Position numbers and translations under genes: made by a program. Of a stretch of DNA of 43,313 nt, positions 1 to 7,462 are shown one piece after another (within the stretch, counting starts at the first letter, position 1; the number at the start of each line of letters is the position of its first letter). The DNA is taken from contig DCJL01000022.1 in the NCBI GenBank assembly GCA_002320035.1, forward strand, positions 24,108 through 67,420, in the 5' to 3' direction. The notes under the pieces are model-generated. The model did not search any database, was not told where the DNA came from, and saw only the letters and a program-made list of their open reading frames with translations. Source of the DNA: Clostridiales bacterium UBA1701 (GTDB taxonomy: Bacteria; Bacillota; Clostridia; Oscillospirales; Oscillospiraceae).

Positions 1-28
1 CCCCCTCAAGCGCCCCCGCGACCCAATG

Positions 29-52
29 GTTTTGCTTCGGCAAACGTTTTTT
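29..52 (+). terminator. Possible weak terminator at the left edge
   Basis: A short stem TTTGC / GCAAA closes on a TTCG tetraloop and is followed by six T residues. It could end a plus-strand gene lying left of the window. The stem is only 5-6 bp, so the call is tentative. Nothing else is visible in bases 1-101. Confidence 0.35.
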
Positions 53-101
53 GACCGTCTCCCGCTTCTTTTTAAGTTTACATAATTATATTTACATAAT
101 G

Positions 102-1064
102 TTATTTGTTTACCACATTCTGCACTTCGCCTTTCAGGAAAGCACGGATATTATCGGCAGTAATGTGCAGAATGCGCTCCCGGCTCTCCCTGGGCGCCCA
201 GCTTATGTGGGGGGTAATGAGGCAGTTTTTGGCACTAAGCAGGGGGTTGTCGTTCCGGATGGGCTCGGTGGACACCACGTCCAGCCCGGCGGCATAGATC
301 TTGCCGGAATTCAGCGCGTCAGCCAGATCCTGCTCCACGATCAAAGGGCCTCGGCTGTTATTGATGAGGATGACACCGTCCTTCATCTTTGCAATGCTCT
401 CTCTATTGATCATGCCACGGGTTGCCGGGAACAGAGGGCAGTGGAGGGAGATCACGTCCGCCCGCTCATACAGCTCGTCCAGCGCCACATATTCGGCAAT
501 TTTCTCCCCCTCGGGGCTCCTGCTGCGGTTATAGGCGATGACCTTCATCCCCAGTGCCCCCGCTATGGTCCCCACAGTCTGACCGATACGCCCAAAACCG
601 ATGATTCCCATGGTCTTTCCCGCAAGCTCAATAAGGGGATAGTCCCAGAAGCACCATTCCCCGCTGGAAGCCCAGCGGCCCTGATGCACGGCCTCAGAAT
701 GATGGGCCGCGCGGCCGCAGATTTCCAGCAGCAGGGAGATGGCAAACTGGGCCACGGAGGCGGTGCCGTAGGCAGGCACATTGGAGACAGGAATGCCTTT
801 TTCCTTTGCGTAAATATAGTCAACAGGGTCATAGCCGGTGGCCATAATGGTGATGTACTTTATATTGGGGCAGGCGTCAATTACCCGCCTTGAAACGCCG
901 GACTTGTTGGCGACCACGATCTCCGCGTCCCCGATGCGCCTTATTACCTCGTTCTCGTCGTCGGTATAATGCTCGAAAACACTCAGCTCCCCGAATTCGC
1001 GGAGGCAGTCCCAGCTCAGGTCGCCGGGGTTCATGGTATGGCCTTCGATTACTGTGATTTTCAT
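102..1064 (-). CDS. D-isomer-specific 2-hydroxyacid dehydrogenase
   Basis: A 320-residue NAD(P)-dependent dehydrogenase of the D-2-hydroxyacid family (glycerate dehydrogenase / hydroxypyruvate reductase-like), expected to interconvert a 2-oxoacid and a D-2-hydroxyacid in the cytosol. The Rossmann motif GFGRIG is visible near residue 155. The catalytic Arg (NNSRGPLI), Glu (STEPI) and His (PHISWA) follow in the usual order, and the length is normal for the family. The start has the ribosome site CGGAGAG. It lies 23 bp downstream of the hexokinase gene on the same strand and is probably co-transcribed with it. The family is clear; the substrate is not, and the hexokinase neighbour is only a weak hint of sugar or glycerate metabolism. 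Confidence 0.88.
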   Translation of the reverse strand: MKITVIEGHTMNPGDLSWDCLREFGELSVFEHYTDDENEVIRRIGDAEIVVANKSGVSRRVIDACPNIKYITIMATGYDPVDYIYAKEKGIPVSNVPAYGTASVAQFAISLLLEICGRAAHHSEAVHQGRWASSGEWCFWDYPLIELAGKTMGIIGFGRIGQTVGTIAGALGMKVIAYNRSRSPEGEKIAEYVALDELYERADVISLHCPLFPATRGMINRESIAKMKDGVILINNSRGPLIVEQDLADALNSGKIYAAGLDVVSTEPIRNDNPLLSAKNCLITPHISWAPRESRERILHITADNIRAFLKGEVQNVVNK

Positions 1065-1087
1065 GTTTCTCTCCGATTTTCTTTTTT

Positions 1088-2362
1088 TCAGATGTTCAGC
1101 AGCGCCGCCGCGGCGGAGCCAGGCAGGGTGGTCTCCTGACCGATCCGGAAGTCGTATTTCCGGCCCAGCTCTTCTCCGGCGCAGCGGGCTAGGAGCTTTT
1201 CAAGCATGGGCCTGTATATTCTGCCCTTCTGCACCAGAGAACCCTCGGCGCAGATGCAGGCGGGCCTCTCCCTGCCTGCGCCCGTCAGAAGCAGCAGGGC
1301 CGTAAGATTCACACACATGCATCGGGCGGAGCGCTCAAAAACGGCCAGACATATGGTCTTTACAAATTCCTCATCCTCTGCCGTGGCACAGACCTCTTCG
1401 AGATTTTCTCCGCTGCCCCAGGCATCGATAACAGCGGAGTCTATCCTTTCCAGCCCCCGGACCTTCCGCCCCGCCGCCGGGGATAAAAGCCCCTCTTCCG
1501 CAGCGGCCATCAGCATCAGGCGGCAGAGTTCGCCCAGATACACCCCTGCCGTGAGTTTCTCAAGCTTTTTGAGGCCGGGGTTGTTGCTCTGGCTGTCAAG
1601 CAGCCGGTCAAAGTCGCCGCCGGAGATGCCGTTATACATGCCGGACTCAAGGTTTATGATCATCCCTGTCTCCCCCGACACACCAAGCTTACCGATCCTG
1701 CCTGCCGGCAGGACGCAGCAGGTGTTTGTGCCGGTGCCGCTGACCTGACCGATAAAGCCGCTGTAGGAGTCCCGGTCCAACAGGGCGGTGCCGCCGAGAA
1801 GCACCGCGGCGGTATCGTTTATGATGACAATTTTTTTGCCCCGGATCCCCCGGCGCGCAAGCTCCGCTATGAGAGAAGCCCCCACAAGCTGCCCGGCGGA
1901 GCCGGTCACCATAACCTCCTTATCTATGCGGATGATCCGCCCGTCGATCTCCGGGGTGATCTCCGCCGAATAGGAAAAGCAGAAGCCGATTCTGTCCGTC
2001 CTGTCCATAAGTGGCTCGATGCCATCCGCCACGAAGGAAATAAACTCTTCCCATGCGGCGGGCTTGTCCGTTCCCGGCATTTTGCGTTTTTGAAGCGCCT
2101 CCACTCGGCACCCGCCTTTTTCAAAGCGTACAAGCGCGCTGCGGAAATTGGTTCCGCCCGCGTCGATAACCGCCACTGGCTCTCCCTGGGGCATGGCCCC
2201 CTCAAGGCAGAGATAGGTGGGGATCATCGGCAGGGAACCGCCCCGGCCCGCAAGCCCCCGCTCCATTTCGGCGGCCATTTTCTCCGCCTCGGCCATAGGT
2301 TTGATAAGACCTGGCGTCATGCCGTGCCTTTCCAGAAAATCAAGCGCGCTTTTTCTACTCAT
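1088..2362 (-). CDS. Hexokinase family protein (eukaryote-type fold)
   Basis: A 424-residue protein resembling the eukaryote-type hexokinase family, which phosphorylates hexoses with ATP. Visible signatures are the phosphate-binding stretch VIDAGGTNFR, a Ser-Gly-Thr-Gly-Thr-Asn segment (VSGTGTNTC), the catalytic-Asp region NDTAAVLLGG and the glucose-binding region GETGMIINLESG. I start it at the ATG at 2362, preceded by GGAAGTG. A longer start at 2392 would lie inside the loop of a terminator hairpin and would add MPPVFMEVNN, which looks artefactual. It follows the SPFH gene after that hairpin and is 23 bp upstream of the dehydrogenase. This hexokinase type is uncommon in bacteria but occurs in clostridia. 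The sugar specificity is not readable. Confidence 0.82.
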   Translation of the reverse strand: MSRKSALDFLERHGMTPGLIKPMAEAEKMAAEMERGLAGRGGSLPMIPTYLCLEGAMPQGEPVAVIDAGGTNFRSALVRFEKGGCRVEALQKRKMPGTDKPAAWEEFISFVADGIEPLMDRTDRIGFCFSYSAEITPEIDGRIIRIDKEVMVTGSAGQLVGASLIAELARRGIRGKKIVIINDTAAVLLGGTALLDRDSYSGFIGQVSGTGTNTCCVLPAGRIGKLGVSGETGMIINLESGMYNGISGGDFDRLLDSQSNNPGLKKLEKLTAGVYLGELCRLMLMAAAEEGLLSPAAGRKVRGLERIDSAVIDAWGSGENLEEVCATAEDEEFVKTICLAVFERSARCMCVNLTALLLLTGAGRERPACICAEGSLVQKGRIYRPMLEKLLARCAGEELGRKYDFRIGQETTLPGSAAAALLNI

Positions 2363-2377
2363 ATTATTCACTTCCAT

Positions 2378-2405
2378 AAAAACAGGCGGCATTTTGCCGC
2401 CTGTT
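2378..2405 (-). terminator. Terminator between the SPFH gene and hexokinase
   Basis: A perfect 10-bp inverted repeat AACAGGCGGC / GCCGCCTGTT with a 5-nt loop is followed on the minus strand by a short T run. It lies 15 bp past the SPFH stop and just before the hexokinase ribosome site. It probably ends or attenuates the nfeD-SPFH transcript, and it argues against the upstream hexokinase start codon in its loop. Confidence 0.7.
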
Positions 2406-2419
2406 CCAATATTTTATTC

Positions 2420-3328
2420 TTAGTTTCCGCTCTCTGCGGCCTTGTTCTCTCTGACGGATTCCACAATGCCCTCGGCCAGGCCCGCAAGCCCCTGAATCTC
2501 GCTGGGAATGATTATCTTGGTGGCTCTTCCGTTGGCGGCGTTGGAGAAAGCCTCCAGAGCCTTTATCTTGATAACCGCGTCCGTTGGACTGGCCTGATTG
2601 ATGAGGCGGATACTCTCGGCAGTAGCAGTCTGAACCTTCAGGATGGCCTCGGCCTGGCCTTCGGCCTCCAGGATCTGCTGCTGCTTCTTGGCGTCTGCCC
2701 GGAGGATAGCGGATTCTTTCTCGCCCTCAGCTTCCAGAATGGCAGCGCGCTTTTCGCCCTCGGCCCGGAGAATGGCTTCGCGGCGCTCACGCTCTGCTTT
2801 CATCTGCTTCTCCATGGCGTTCTGGATTTCCTTGGGCGGCAAAATGTTCTTCAGCTCAACCCGGTTGACCTTTATGCCCCAGGGATCGGTGGCCTCGTCC
2901 AGGATGGAGCGCATCTTGGTGTTGATAATGTCGCGGCTGGTGAGGCACTGGTCAAGCTCCAGGTCGCCGATTATATTACGCAGGGTGGTGGCGGCCAGAT
3001 TTTCAATGGCCACCATGGGCTGCTCAATGCCATAGGTATACATCTTGGGATCTGTGATCTGGAAATAGATAACCGTGTCGATCTGCATGGTGACGTTATC
3101 CTTTGTGATCACAGGCTGGGGCGGGAAGTCCGCCACCTGCTCCTTCAGGGACACGACCTTGGCCACGCGCTCAATAAACGGAACCTTGAGATGGATGCCC
3201 ACGTTCCATGTGGTCTTGTACGCGCCCAGGCGTTCGATAACATAGGCTTTTGCCTGCTGCACAATGCGGATACTTCTTACGAGGATTATGATCGCCAGAA
3301 GTACCAGAATCAAAATAACATACTGCAT
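2420..3328 (-). CDS. SPFH/Band 7 (stomatin/paraslipin-like) membrane protein
   Basis: A 302-residue SPFH-domain protein. One N-terminal membrane helix (residues about 2-18, rich in Ile/Leu/Val) is followed by the Band 7 domain (about 20-190). A charged helical repeat region comes next (about 195-260) with recurring Ala-Glu-Gly-Glu-Lys units, typical of stomatin-type oligomers that scaffold membrane microdomains. The C-terminal segment IIIPSEIQGLAGLAEGI is also typical. The start has AAGGAGAAAAGAAT before ATG. The upstream neighbour, 26 bp away, encodes an NfeD protein, the usual partner of this family. The exact role in this organism is unknown. Confidence 0.92.
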   Translation of the reverse strand: MQYVILILVLLAIIILVRSIRIVQQAKAYVIERLGAYKTTWNVGIHLKVPFIERVAKVVSLKEQVADFPPQPVITKDNVTMQIDTVIYFQITDPKMYTYGIEQPMVAIENLAATTLRNIIGDLELDQCLTSRDIINTKMRSILDEATDPWGIKVNRVELKNILPPKEIQNAMEKQMKAERERREAILRAEGEKRAAILEAEGEKESAILRADAKKQQQILEAEGQAEAILKVQTATAESIRLINQASPTDAVIKIKALEAFSNAANGRATKIIIPSEIQGLAGLAEGIVESVRENKAAESGN

Positions 3329-3354
3329 ATTCTTTTCTCCTTAAAAAAATTATT

Positions 3355-3813
3355 TTATTCCTTTTCGGTCACAATGAGCTTGACGCCCTCGATGCGCACC
3401 ACTGTGACTACATCCCCGATATCAGGACTTTTTTCATCCTCCGCGCTGCGGGCAGTCCATATCTTGCCGCCGACCGCCACCGCTCCGGTACCGCGGATAT
3501 TGTCTATTTTCTCAGTGACAATACATTCCCTGCCTATTGTAAGGTCCGCATTGGTGGGCTGAATGCGGGAGTTGATATATTTTTTCGCCAGGGGCCTGGT
3601 AAGCGCCAGGGACGCTACTGACACGATCAAAAACCAAACGATCTGCAGCCAGAGCGGAGCACCCGCAAGTGCCGACAGCAGAGCTGCCAAAGCGCCCAGG
3701 GCAAACCAAATGGACACCAGTCCCGGTACAAGCCCCTCCACGATAAGCAGCACGATCATCAGCACAAGCCATACCACAGTCATATTAACCAGAATTCCGG
3801 CAATATAAGCCAT
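3355..3813 (-). CDS. NfeD family membrane protein
   Basis: A 152-residue protein with hydrophobic segments at about residues 5-75 and a C-terminal beta-rich domain (about 95-150). That domain fits the OB-fold of NfeD (segments IGRECIVTEKID and GDVVTVVRIEGVKLIV). NfeD proteins act with SPFH proteins at the membrane, and the SPFH gene is directly downstream. The start at 3813 has the ribosome site AGAAAGGAAG. A TTG six codons upstream would overlap that site and is less likely. The family call rests on architecture and context. Confidence 0.85.
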   Translation of the reverse strand: MAYIAGILVNMTVVWLVLMIVLLIVEGLVPGLVSIWFALGALAALLSALAGAPLWLQIVWFLIVSVASLALTRPLAKKYINSRIQPTNADLTIGRECIVTEKIDNIRGTGAVAVGGKIWTARSAEDEKSPDIGDVVTVVRIEGVKLIVTEKE

Positions 3814-3857
3814 ACTTACTTCCTTTCTCAATCAAGCCAATCTGTTTCTTGTTTATT

Positions 3858-3886
3858 ATTATATAATGCCCGCAAATTTTACGCAA
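3858..3886 (-). promoter_or_regulatory. Promoter for nfeD-SPFH operon
   Basis: On the minus strand TTGCGT and TATAAT are separated by 17 bp, about 45 bp upstream of the nfeD start. The match to a vegetative promoter is good, especially the -10. The -10 lies in a TTATATAA palindrome, so it could in principle also be read the other way. Confidence 0.55.
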
Positions 3887-4011
3887 GGGGCATTTAATTT
3901 TCAATAATTAATTTTCGGTGAATTTCCGCTTTAGCTCTTTACTTTTTTCAATTGCTGATGTAACATATCTTAGACAGGTTTACTACTGTTTTATTAATTT
4001 TGGAGGTAAAA

Positions 4012-4308
4012 ATGAACAAACTCCCTAAAAAGCCGCGTAACGAAAACATGTATAAGGCAATTCTCAGTCTGGAGAATGTAGACGAATGCATGAAATTCTT
4101 TGATGACCTTTGCACGGTTACGGAGCTCATGGCCATGGAACAACGTTTCCAGGTGGCCGCCTGCCTGAACGGCGGCATGATCTATAATGATATTTTGGCC
4201 GAGACCGGCGCCTCCAGCGCCACAATCAGCCGGGTGAACCGCTCCCTGCAGTACGGGCACGGCGGCTATGGGATTGTGTTTGCCAGGGCCGGGGAGAAGG
4301 GCGAATGA
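4012..4308 (+). CDS. yerC: YerC/YecD family TrpR-related protein
   Basis: A 98-residue protein of the YerC/YecD family, a TrpR-like helical DNA-binding group of Firmicutes. Seen: the family-type core LSLENVDECMKFFDDLCTV, then an HTH-like stretch YNDILAETGASSATISRVNR with the Ser/Thr-rich recognition helix. The length is normal. The start at 4012 follows TGGAGGTAAAA. The stop overlaps the start of the methyltransferase gene by 4 bp (ATGA), so they are translationally coupled. The family is solid, but the regulated genes are not known. Confidence 0.9.
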   Translation: MNKLPKKPRNENMYKAILSLENVDECMKFFDDLCTVTELMAMEQRFQVAACLNGGMIYNDILAETGASSATISRVNRSLQYGHGGYGIVFARAGEKGE

Positions 4309-5036
4309 GCTGTTACGGCTCCCTTGCCGCCTGGTATGACCAGCTCACGGGGGACGTGCCCTACGCGGAGTTCGCGGATTTTTATGAGGCGGAGTTCAGT
4401 CGCTGCGGCGGTGAATTCCGCCTTCTGCTCGATCTCTGCTGCGGCACCGGGACGCTTACCTGTGAAATGGCCCGCCGGGGCTATGAGCTTATCGGGGCGG
4501 ATGCCTCGGTGGATATGCTCATGCAGGCCCAGAATAAGGCCACAGGGCTGCCCCAACCGCCCCTGTTTCTCTGCCAGCAGGCGGAGGAGCTGGATCTCTA
4601 TGGCACGGTGGACTGCGCTTTCTGCTCCCTGGATGGAATGAATTATCTGCCTCCCCCCTCCCTGCCGGAGGTCTTCCGGCGGCTGCATCTCTTTATTCGC
4701 CCGGGTGGTCTTTTCATTTTCGATATCCGCCTGCCGGAATGGCTCCGCTCTCTGGATGGGCAGGTGTTCGTGGATGAAAGGGAGGATGTGCTCTGCCTCT
4801 GGCGGGCGGATTATTCCGCCGAGTCGGAGGCCATGATATACGGCATGGATATCTTTTCCCGAAAGGGCAGACTCTGGGAGCGGAGCCGGGAGGAGCATGT
4901 GGAATACACCCACTCGCCCGGAGGGCTGAAAGCCCTTCTTGAGAACGCCGGCTTTGCGCGCGTGGAGCTCCTGGATCACTGCCCGCAGGGTAACAGCGGC
5001 AGGCTTTTCATCCGTGCAGTAAGGAGGTTAAATTAA
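4305..5036 (+). CDS. Class I SAM-dependent methyltransferase
   Basis: A 243-residue class I methyltransferase. Motif I is LLDLCCGTGTLT (about residues 40-51) and the acidic end of strand 2 is LIGADAS. The post-motif region with CAFCSLDGMNYL, and the later RPGGLFIFDI, match small-molecule methyltransferases of this fold. It overlaps yerC by 4 bp and is followed by hslO after 2 bp, so the three form one operon. The acceptor is unknown; nothing suggests an RNA- or DNA-binding domain. Confidence 0.85.
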   Translation: MSCYGSLAAWYDQLTGDVPYAEFADFYEAEFSRCGGEFRLLLDLCCGTGTLTCEMARRGYELIGADASVDMLMQAQNKATGLPQPPLFLCQQAEELDLYGTVDCAFCSLDGMNYLPPPSLPEVFRRLHLFIRPGGLFIFDIRLPEWLRSLDGQVFVDEREDVLCLWRADYSAESEAMIYGMDIFSRKGRLWERSREEHVEYTHSPGGLKALLENAGFARVELLDHCPQGNSGRLFIRAVRRLN

Positions 5037-5038
5037 CA

Positions 5039-5908
5039 ATGGATAAAATTATCAGAGCCACGGCCGGAGAAGGATACATAAAAATGGCCGTTATAAGCGC
5101 AAGGGGCACCGTTCAGCGGGCAAGAGACATTCATGGCTGCTCCCCCACCGCCGCCGCGGCCCTGGGCCGGACCCTCTGCGCCGCCTCCCTCATGGGGGAG
5201 ATGATGAAAGAAGAGAACGCCAGCCTTACCATACGCGTAAACGGCGGCGGCCCCATTGGCAGCGTTATCGCCGTATCCGACTCCCGGGGCTTTGTAAGGG
5301 GCTGTGTTGGCGCCCCTCATATCGACCTGCCTCTGCGGCCGGACGGAAAGCTGGATGTGGGCGGCGCCGTGGGCCGGGACGGGATGCTGACTGTCAGCCG
5401 GGATATCGGCCTTAAAGAACCCTATATCGGCTCCACGGAGCTTGTAAGCGGCGAAATTGCCGAGGATGTAACCTCATATCTGCTGGAAAGCGAGCAGGTG
5501 CCCTCTGCCTGCGGCCTGGGCGTGCTTGTGGACACGGACTGCTCCATAAAGGCGGCAGGCGGCTTCATCGTGCAGCTCATGCCCGGCGCGCCTGAGGAGC
5601 TCATCGGCATGCTTGAGGATAATATCTTCATGATGGATCAGCTTACCACTATTCTCTCCGAGGATGGCCCTGCTGTCATTTTTGATCAGGTTCTCAAGGG
5701 ACTGGAACACCACATCGTGGAGCAGTGTGAAATCGGATACCGCTGTCCCTGCACCAGGGAGCGGGTTGAGGGCGCCATAGCCTGCGTGGATGAGAGCGAG
5801 CTGCGGGAAATGATCGAGGAGGGGAACCCCGTTTCCGTGCACTGCCAGTTCTGTGACGCCGTATATGACTTCAGCCCGGCGGATTTACGGAGCTTCCTGA
5901 AAAAATAA
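5039..5908 (+). CDS. hslO: Hsp33 redox-regulated chaperone
   Basis: A 289-residue Hsp33, a cytosolic holdase chaperone activated by oxidation of its zinc site. The four zinc ligands are visible near the C-terminus as CPC (about residues 236-238) and CQFC (about 269-272). The N-terminal core shows the family pattern (KMAVISARGTVQRARDIHGC, TIRVNGGGPIGSVIAVSDS). The length is normal. AGGAGG overlaps the end of the methyltransferase gene. It is the last gene of the yerC operon and stands upstream of the tRNA cluster. Confidence 0.96.
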   Translation: MDKIIRATAGEGYIKMAVISARGTVQRARDIHGCSPTAAAALGRTLCAASLMGEMMKEENASLTIRVNGGGPIGSVIAVSDSRGFVRGCVGAPHIDLPLRPDGKLDVGGAVGRDGMLTVSRDIGLKEPYIGSTELVSGEIAEDVTSYLLESEQVPSACGLGVLVDTDCSIKAAGGFIVQLMPGAPEELIGMLEDNIFMMDQLTTILSEDGPAVIFDQVLKGLEHHIVEQCEIGYRCPCTRERVEGAIACVDESELREMIEEGNPVSVHCQFCDAVYDFSPADLRSFLKK

Positions 5909-5939
5909 AAAGGAAATAGAAAAAAATTGAAATAAGATA

Positions 5940-5968
5940 TTGACAATCTCCGCTTTTTCTAGTATTAT
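5940..5968 (+). promoter_or_regulatory. Promoter of the tRNA cluster
   Basis: TTGACA and TATTAT are spaced 17 bp apart, and the -10 ends about 16 bp before the first tRNA base. It is placed correctly to drive the four tRNA genes. Confidence 0.7.
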
Positions 5969-5984
5969 AACGGAGCTGTCGCGC

Positions 5985-6061
5985 GGGAGCATAGCTCAGC
6001 TGGTTAGAGCACCTGCCTTACAAGCAGGGGGTCACTGGTTCGAGTCCAGTTGTTCCCACCA
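5985..6061 (+). tRNA. tRNA-Val (UAC)
   Basis: A full cloverleaf: acceptor GGGAGCA / TGTTCCC, D arm GCTC..GAGC, anticodon stem CCTGC / GCAGG with loop CTTACAA (anticodon TAC), T arm ACTGG / CCAGT with TTCGAGT, and an encoded CCA. Confidence 0.97.
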
Positions 6062-6077
6062 TTCCTTATTTCAATAC

Positions 6078-6153
<76 letters not shown>

Positions 6154-6174
6154 CCCCTTTTCAAAGGGGTATTC

Positions 6175-6250
6175 GCGGGCGTAGCTCATCCGGTAGAGCG
6201 CCACCTTGCCAAGGTGGAGGTAGCGAGTTCGAGCCTCGTCGCCCGCTCCA
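6175..6250 (+). tRNA. tRNA-Gly (GCC)
   Basis: The acceptor GCGGGCG / CGCCCGC, anticodon stem CCACC / GGTGG with loop TTGCCAA (anticodon GCC), T loop TTCGAGC and an encoded CCA are visible. It is the third gene of the cluster. Confidence 0.97.
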
Positions 6251-6300
6251 TTTTAAAGGAGATTTGCGGGCTTTTCATTTTGCCCGCGAATCTTGTATAA

Positions 6301-6375
6301 GGCGCCATAGCCAAGTGGTAAGGCAGCGGACTGCAAATCCGCGATTCCCCAGTTCAAATCTGGGTGGCGCCTCCA
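6301..6375 (+). tRNA. tRNA-Cys (GCA)
   Basis: The acceptor GGCGCCA / TGGCGCC, anticodon stem GCGGA / TCCGC with loop CTGCAAA (anticodon GCA), T loop TTCAAAT and an encoded CCA are visible. It is the last tRNA before the decayed mobile-element region. Confidence 0.97.
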
Positions 6376-6382
6376 AAAATGT

Positions 6383-6428
6383 AAGCCATTTTGAGGACAC
6401 TGCAAAAAATGCAGTGTCCTCAAGGCTT
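6383..6428. repeat. Long inverted repeat just after the tRNA cluster
   Basis: A perfect 14-bp stem, TTGAGGACACTGCA / TGCAGTGTCCTCAA with an A5 loop, is flanked by an outer AAGCC / GGCTT pair. The plus strand has no T run after it, so it is not a standard terminator in that direction. It may be a processing or stability hairpin of the tRNA transcript, or the end of the mobile element whose remains begin just downstream. Confidence 0.6.
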
Positions 6429-6459
6429 AATAGTGACAAGTATCTATTTGCCGCAGAGA

Positions 6460-6489
6460 ACGGTGTGACCCGAAGGTCACGTCGTTTTT
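6460..6489 (+). terminator. Terminator after the tRNA cluster
   Basis: ACGGTGTGACC pairs with GGTCACGTCGT over 11 bp (two G-T pairs) around a CGAA loop and is followed by a T run. It would stop plus-strand transcription coming from the tRNA genes. It overlaps the last codons of the recombinase fragment on the other strand. Confidence 0.6.
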
Positions 6490-6761
6490 CTGCGTCCATA
6501 GGTTGTTTCTGTAGTAATTGTTTCGGCAATAACGGGAATTTCCACATTGTCCACGAAGTTGAAATAAATCTTCACTTTCTGCTGTCGCTTGCCGCTGGAC
6601 TTGTCCGGGGTGAAGACAACAATCTTCTTGATATACTCGTTCACGATAGTCTGCGTCAGCTCCTCCACATCCACATATTACTGTGTCAGAGCGATAAAGG
6701 CATTCAAGCCCTCATCCATTTCTGCCCGTTGTTCCACCCATTCCTCGATAACGTCAATTTC
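6477..6761 (-). pseudogene. C-terminal remnant of a large serine recombinase
   Basis: The translated segment VDVEELTQTIVNEYIKKI followed by VVFTPDKSSGKRQQKVKIYF closely resembles the C-terminal region (DUF4368-type) of large serine recombinases of Firmicutes conjugative transposons. The same frame continues upstream through a TAA near 6678 (…NAFIALTQ, stop, YVDVEEL…) for about 27 more codons and is then lost. The resolvase catalytic domain is absent. It is therefore a dead fragment, probably the integrase end of an integrated element that inserted beside the tRNA cluster. Confidence 0.8.
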
Positions 6762-6865
6762 AAGCCTTATGAAAAAACATGACACCCAACGCAAGCCTTT
6801 ATGACGAATCGCTGTCTGCGGGGAAGAATTCTCGCCGTGATTGTTATACAACATTCCCGGAGGTT

Positions 6866-7003
6866 ATCATTATTGGAAAATTCATTGCTTTGCTCCGCAA
6901 ACAAGCCGGATTTACCCAAGAGCAGCTGGGCGAGAAACTTGGCGCAACCAATACGGAGATGTCGCAGGATGCTTTGCTAAATGAAGCTAAAGCAAAGAAT
7001 TGA
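6866..7003 (+). pseudogene. Fragment of an XRE-type HTH regulator
   Basis: The stretch IGKFIALLRKQAGFTQEQLG followed by EKLGATN matches the first part of an XRE/Cro helix-turn-helix domain. After that the frame diverges to an unrelated tail and stops within 20 codons. The expected second half of the HTH (…VSRWE…) is missing. A ribosome-like GGAGG lies just upstream, but ATG is replaced by ATC/ATT. Read as a truncated gene in the element debris. Confidence 0.65.
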
Positions 7004-7018
7004 AGGAGGGAATATTGT

Positions 7019-7433
7019 ATTTGGTTTGTATTCGCATTACTATCTGCGATATTTGCAGCACTCACCTCTATACTGGCAAAGGTCGGCATAGATGGAGTCA
7101 ACTCAAATCTCGCAACAGCTATCAGAACAGTAGTTGTAGTTGTTATGGCATGGGGAATGGTTATCCTGACAAATGCTTAAAGTGGACTTGTTGAAATCAG
7201 TAGAAAGAGTTGGGTTTTCCTCATATTATCCGGGCTTGCCACGGGTGCTTCGTGGCTGTGTTATTACAGAGCTTTGCAAATTGGAGAAGCATCTAAAGTT
7301 GTCCCTATTGACAAACTAAGCGTTGTTATTACATTGGTGTTAGCATTTATTTTTTTTACACGAGGAATTTACGGCCAAATCACTGATAGGTTGCATCCTA
7401 ATTGGTGTCGGAACTTTAGTTATGGTTCTGTAA
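7019..7433 (+). pseudogene. Broken EamA/DMT family permease
   Basis: The frame beginning WFVFALLSAIFAALTSILAK encodes a small EamA-type permease (drug/metabolite transporter superfamily) of about 137 residues with four or so membrane segments. It carries three lesions. The expected ATG at 7019 reads ATT behind a good GGAGGG site. An in-frame TAA lies at about 7178 (…ILTNA, stop, SGLVEIS…). A frameshift lies in the T run near 7350-7358, after which LHEEFTAKSLIGCILIGVG resumes one frame over to the stop at 7433. All three disrupt translation, so the gene should be inactive. Confidence 0.8.
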
Positions 7434-7462
7434 ATTTCGTTTTCACAAACAACAATTCCTAA

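Noticed and set aside
51..893. A 280-codon open frame on the plus strand
   Set aside because: Antisense to the 2-hydroxyacid dehydrogenase, whose motifs are clear on the other strand.
2090..3562. A 490-codon open frame on the plus strand
   Set aside because: It lies antisense to the hexokinase, SPFH and NfeD genes, has no family resemblance and arises from codon bias of the real genes.
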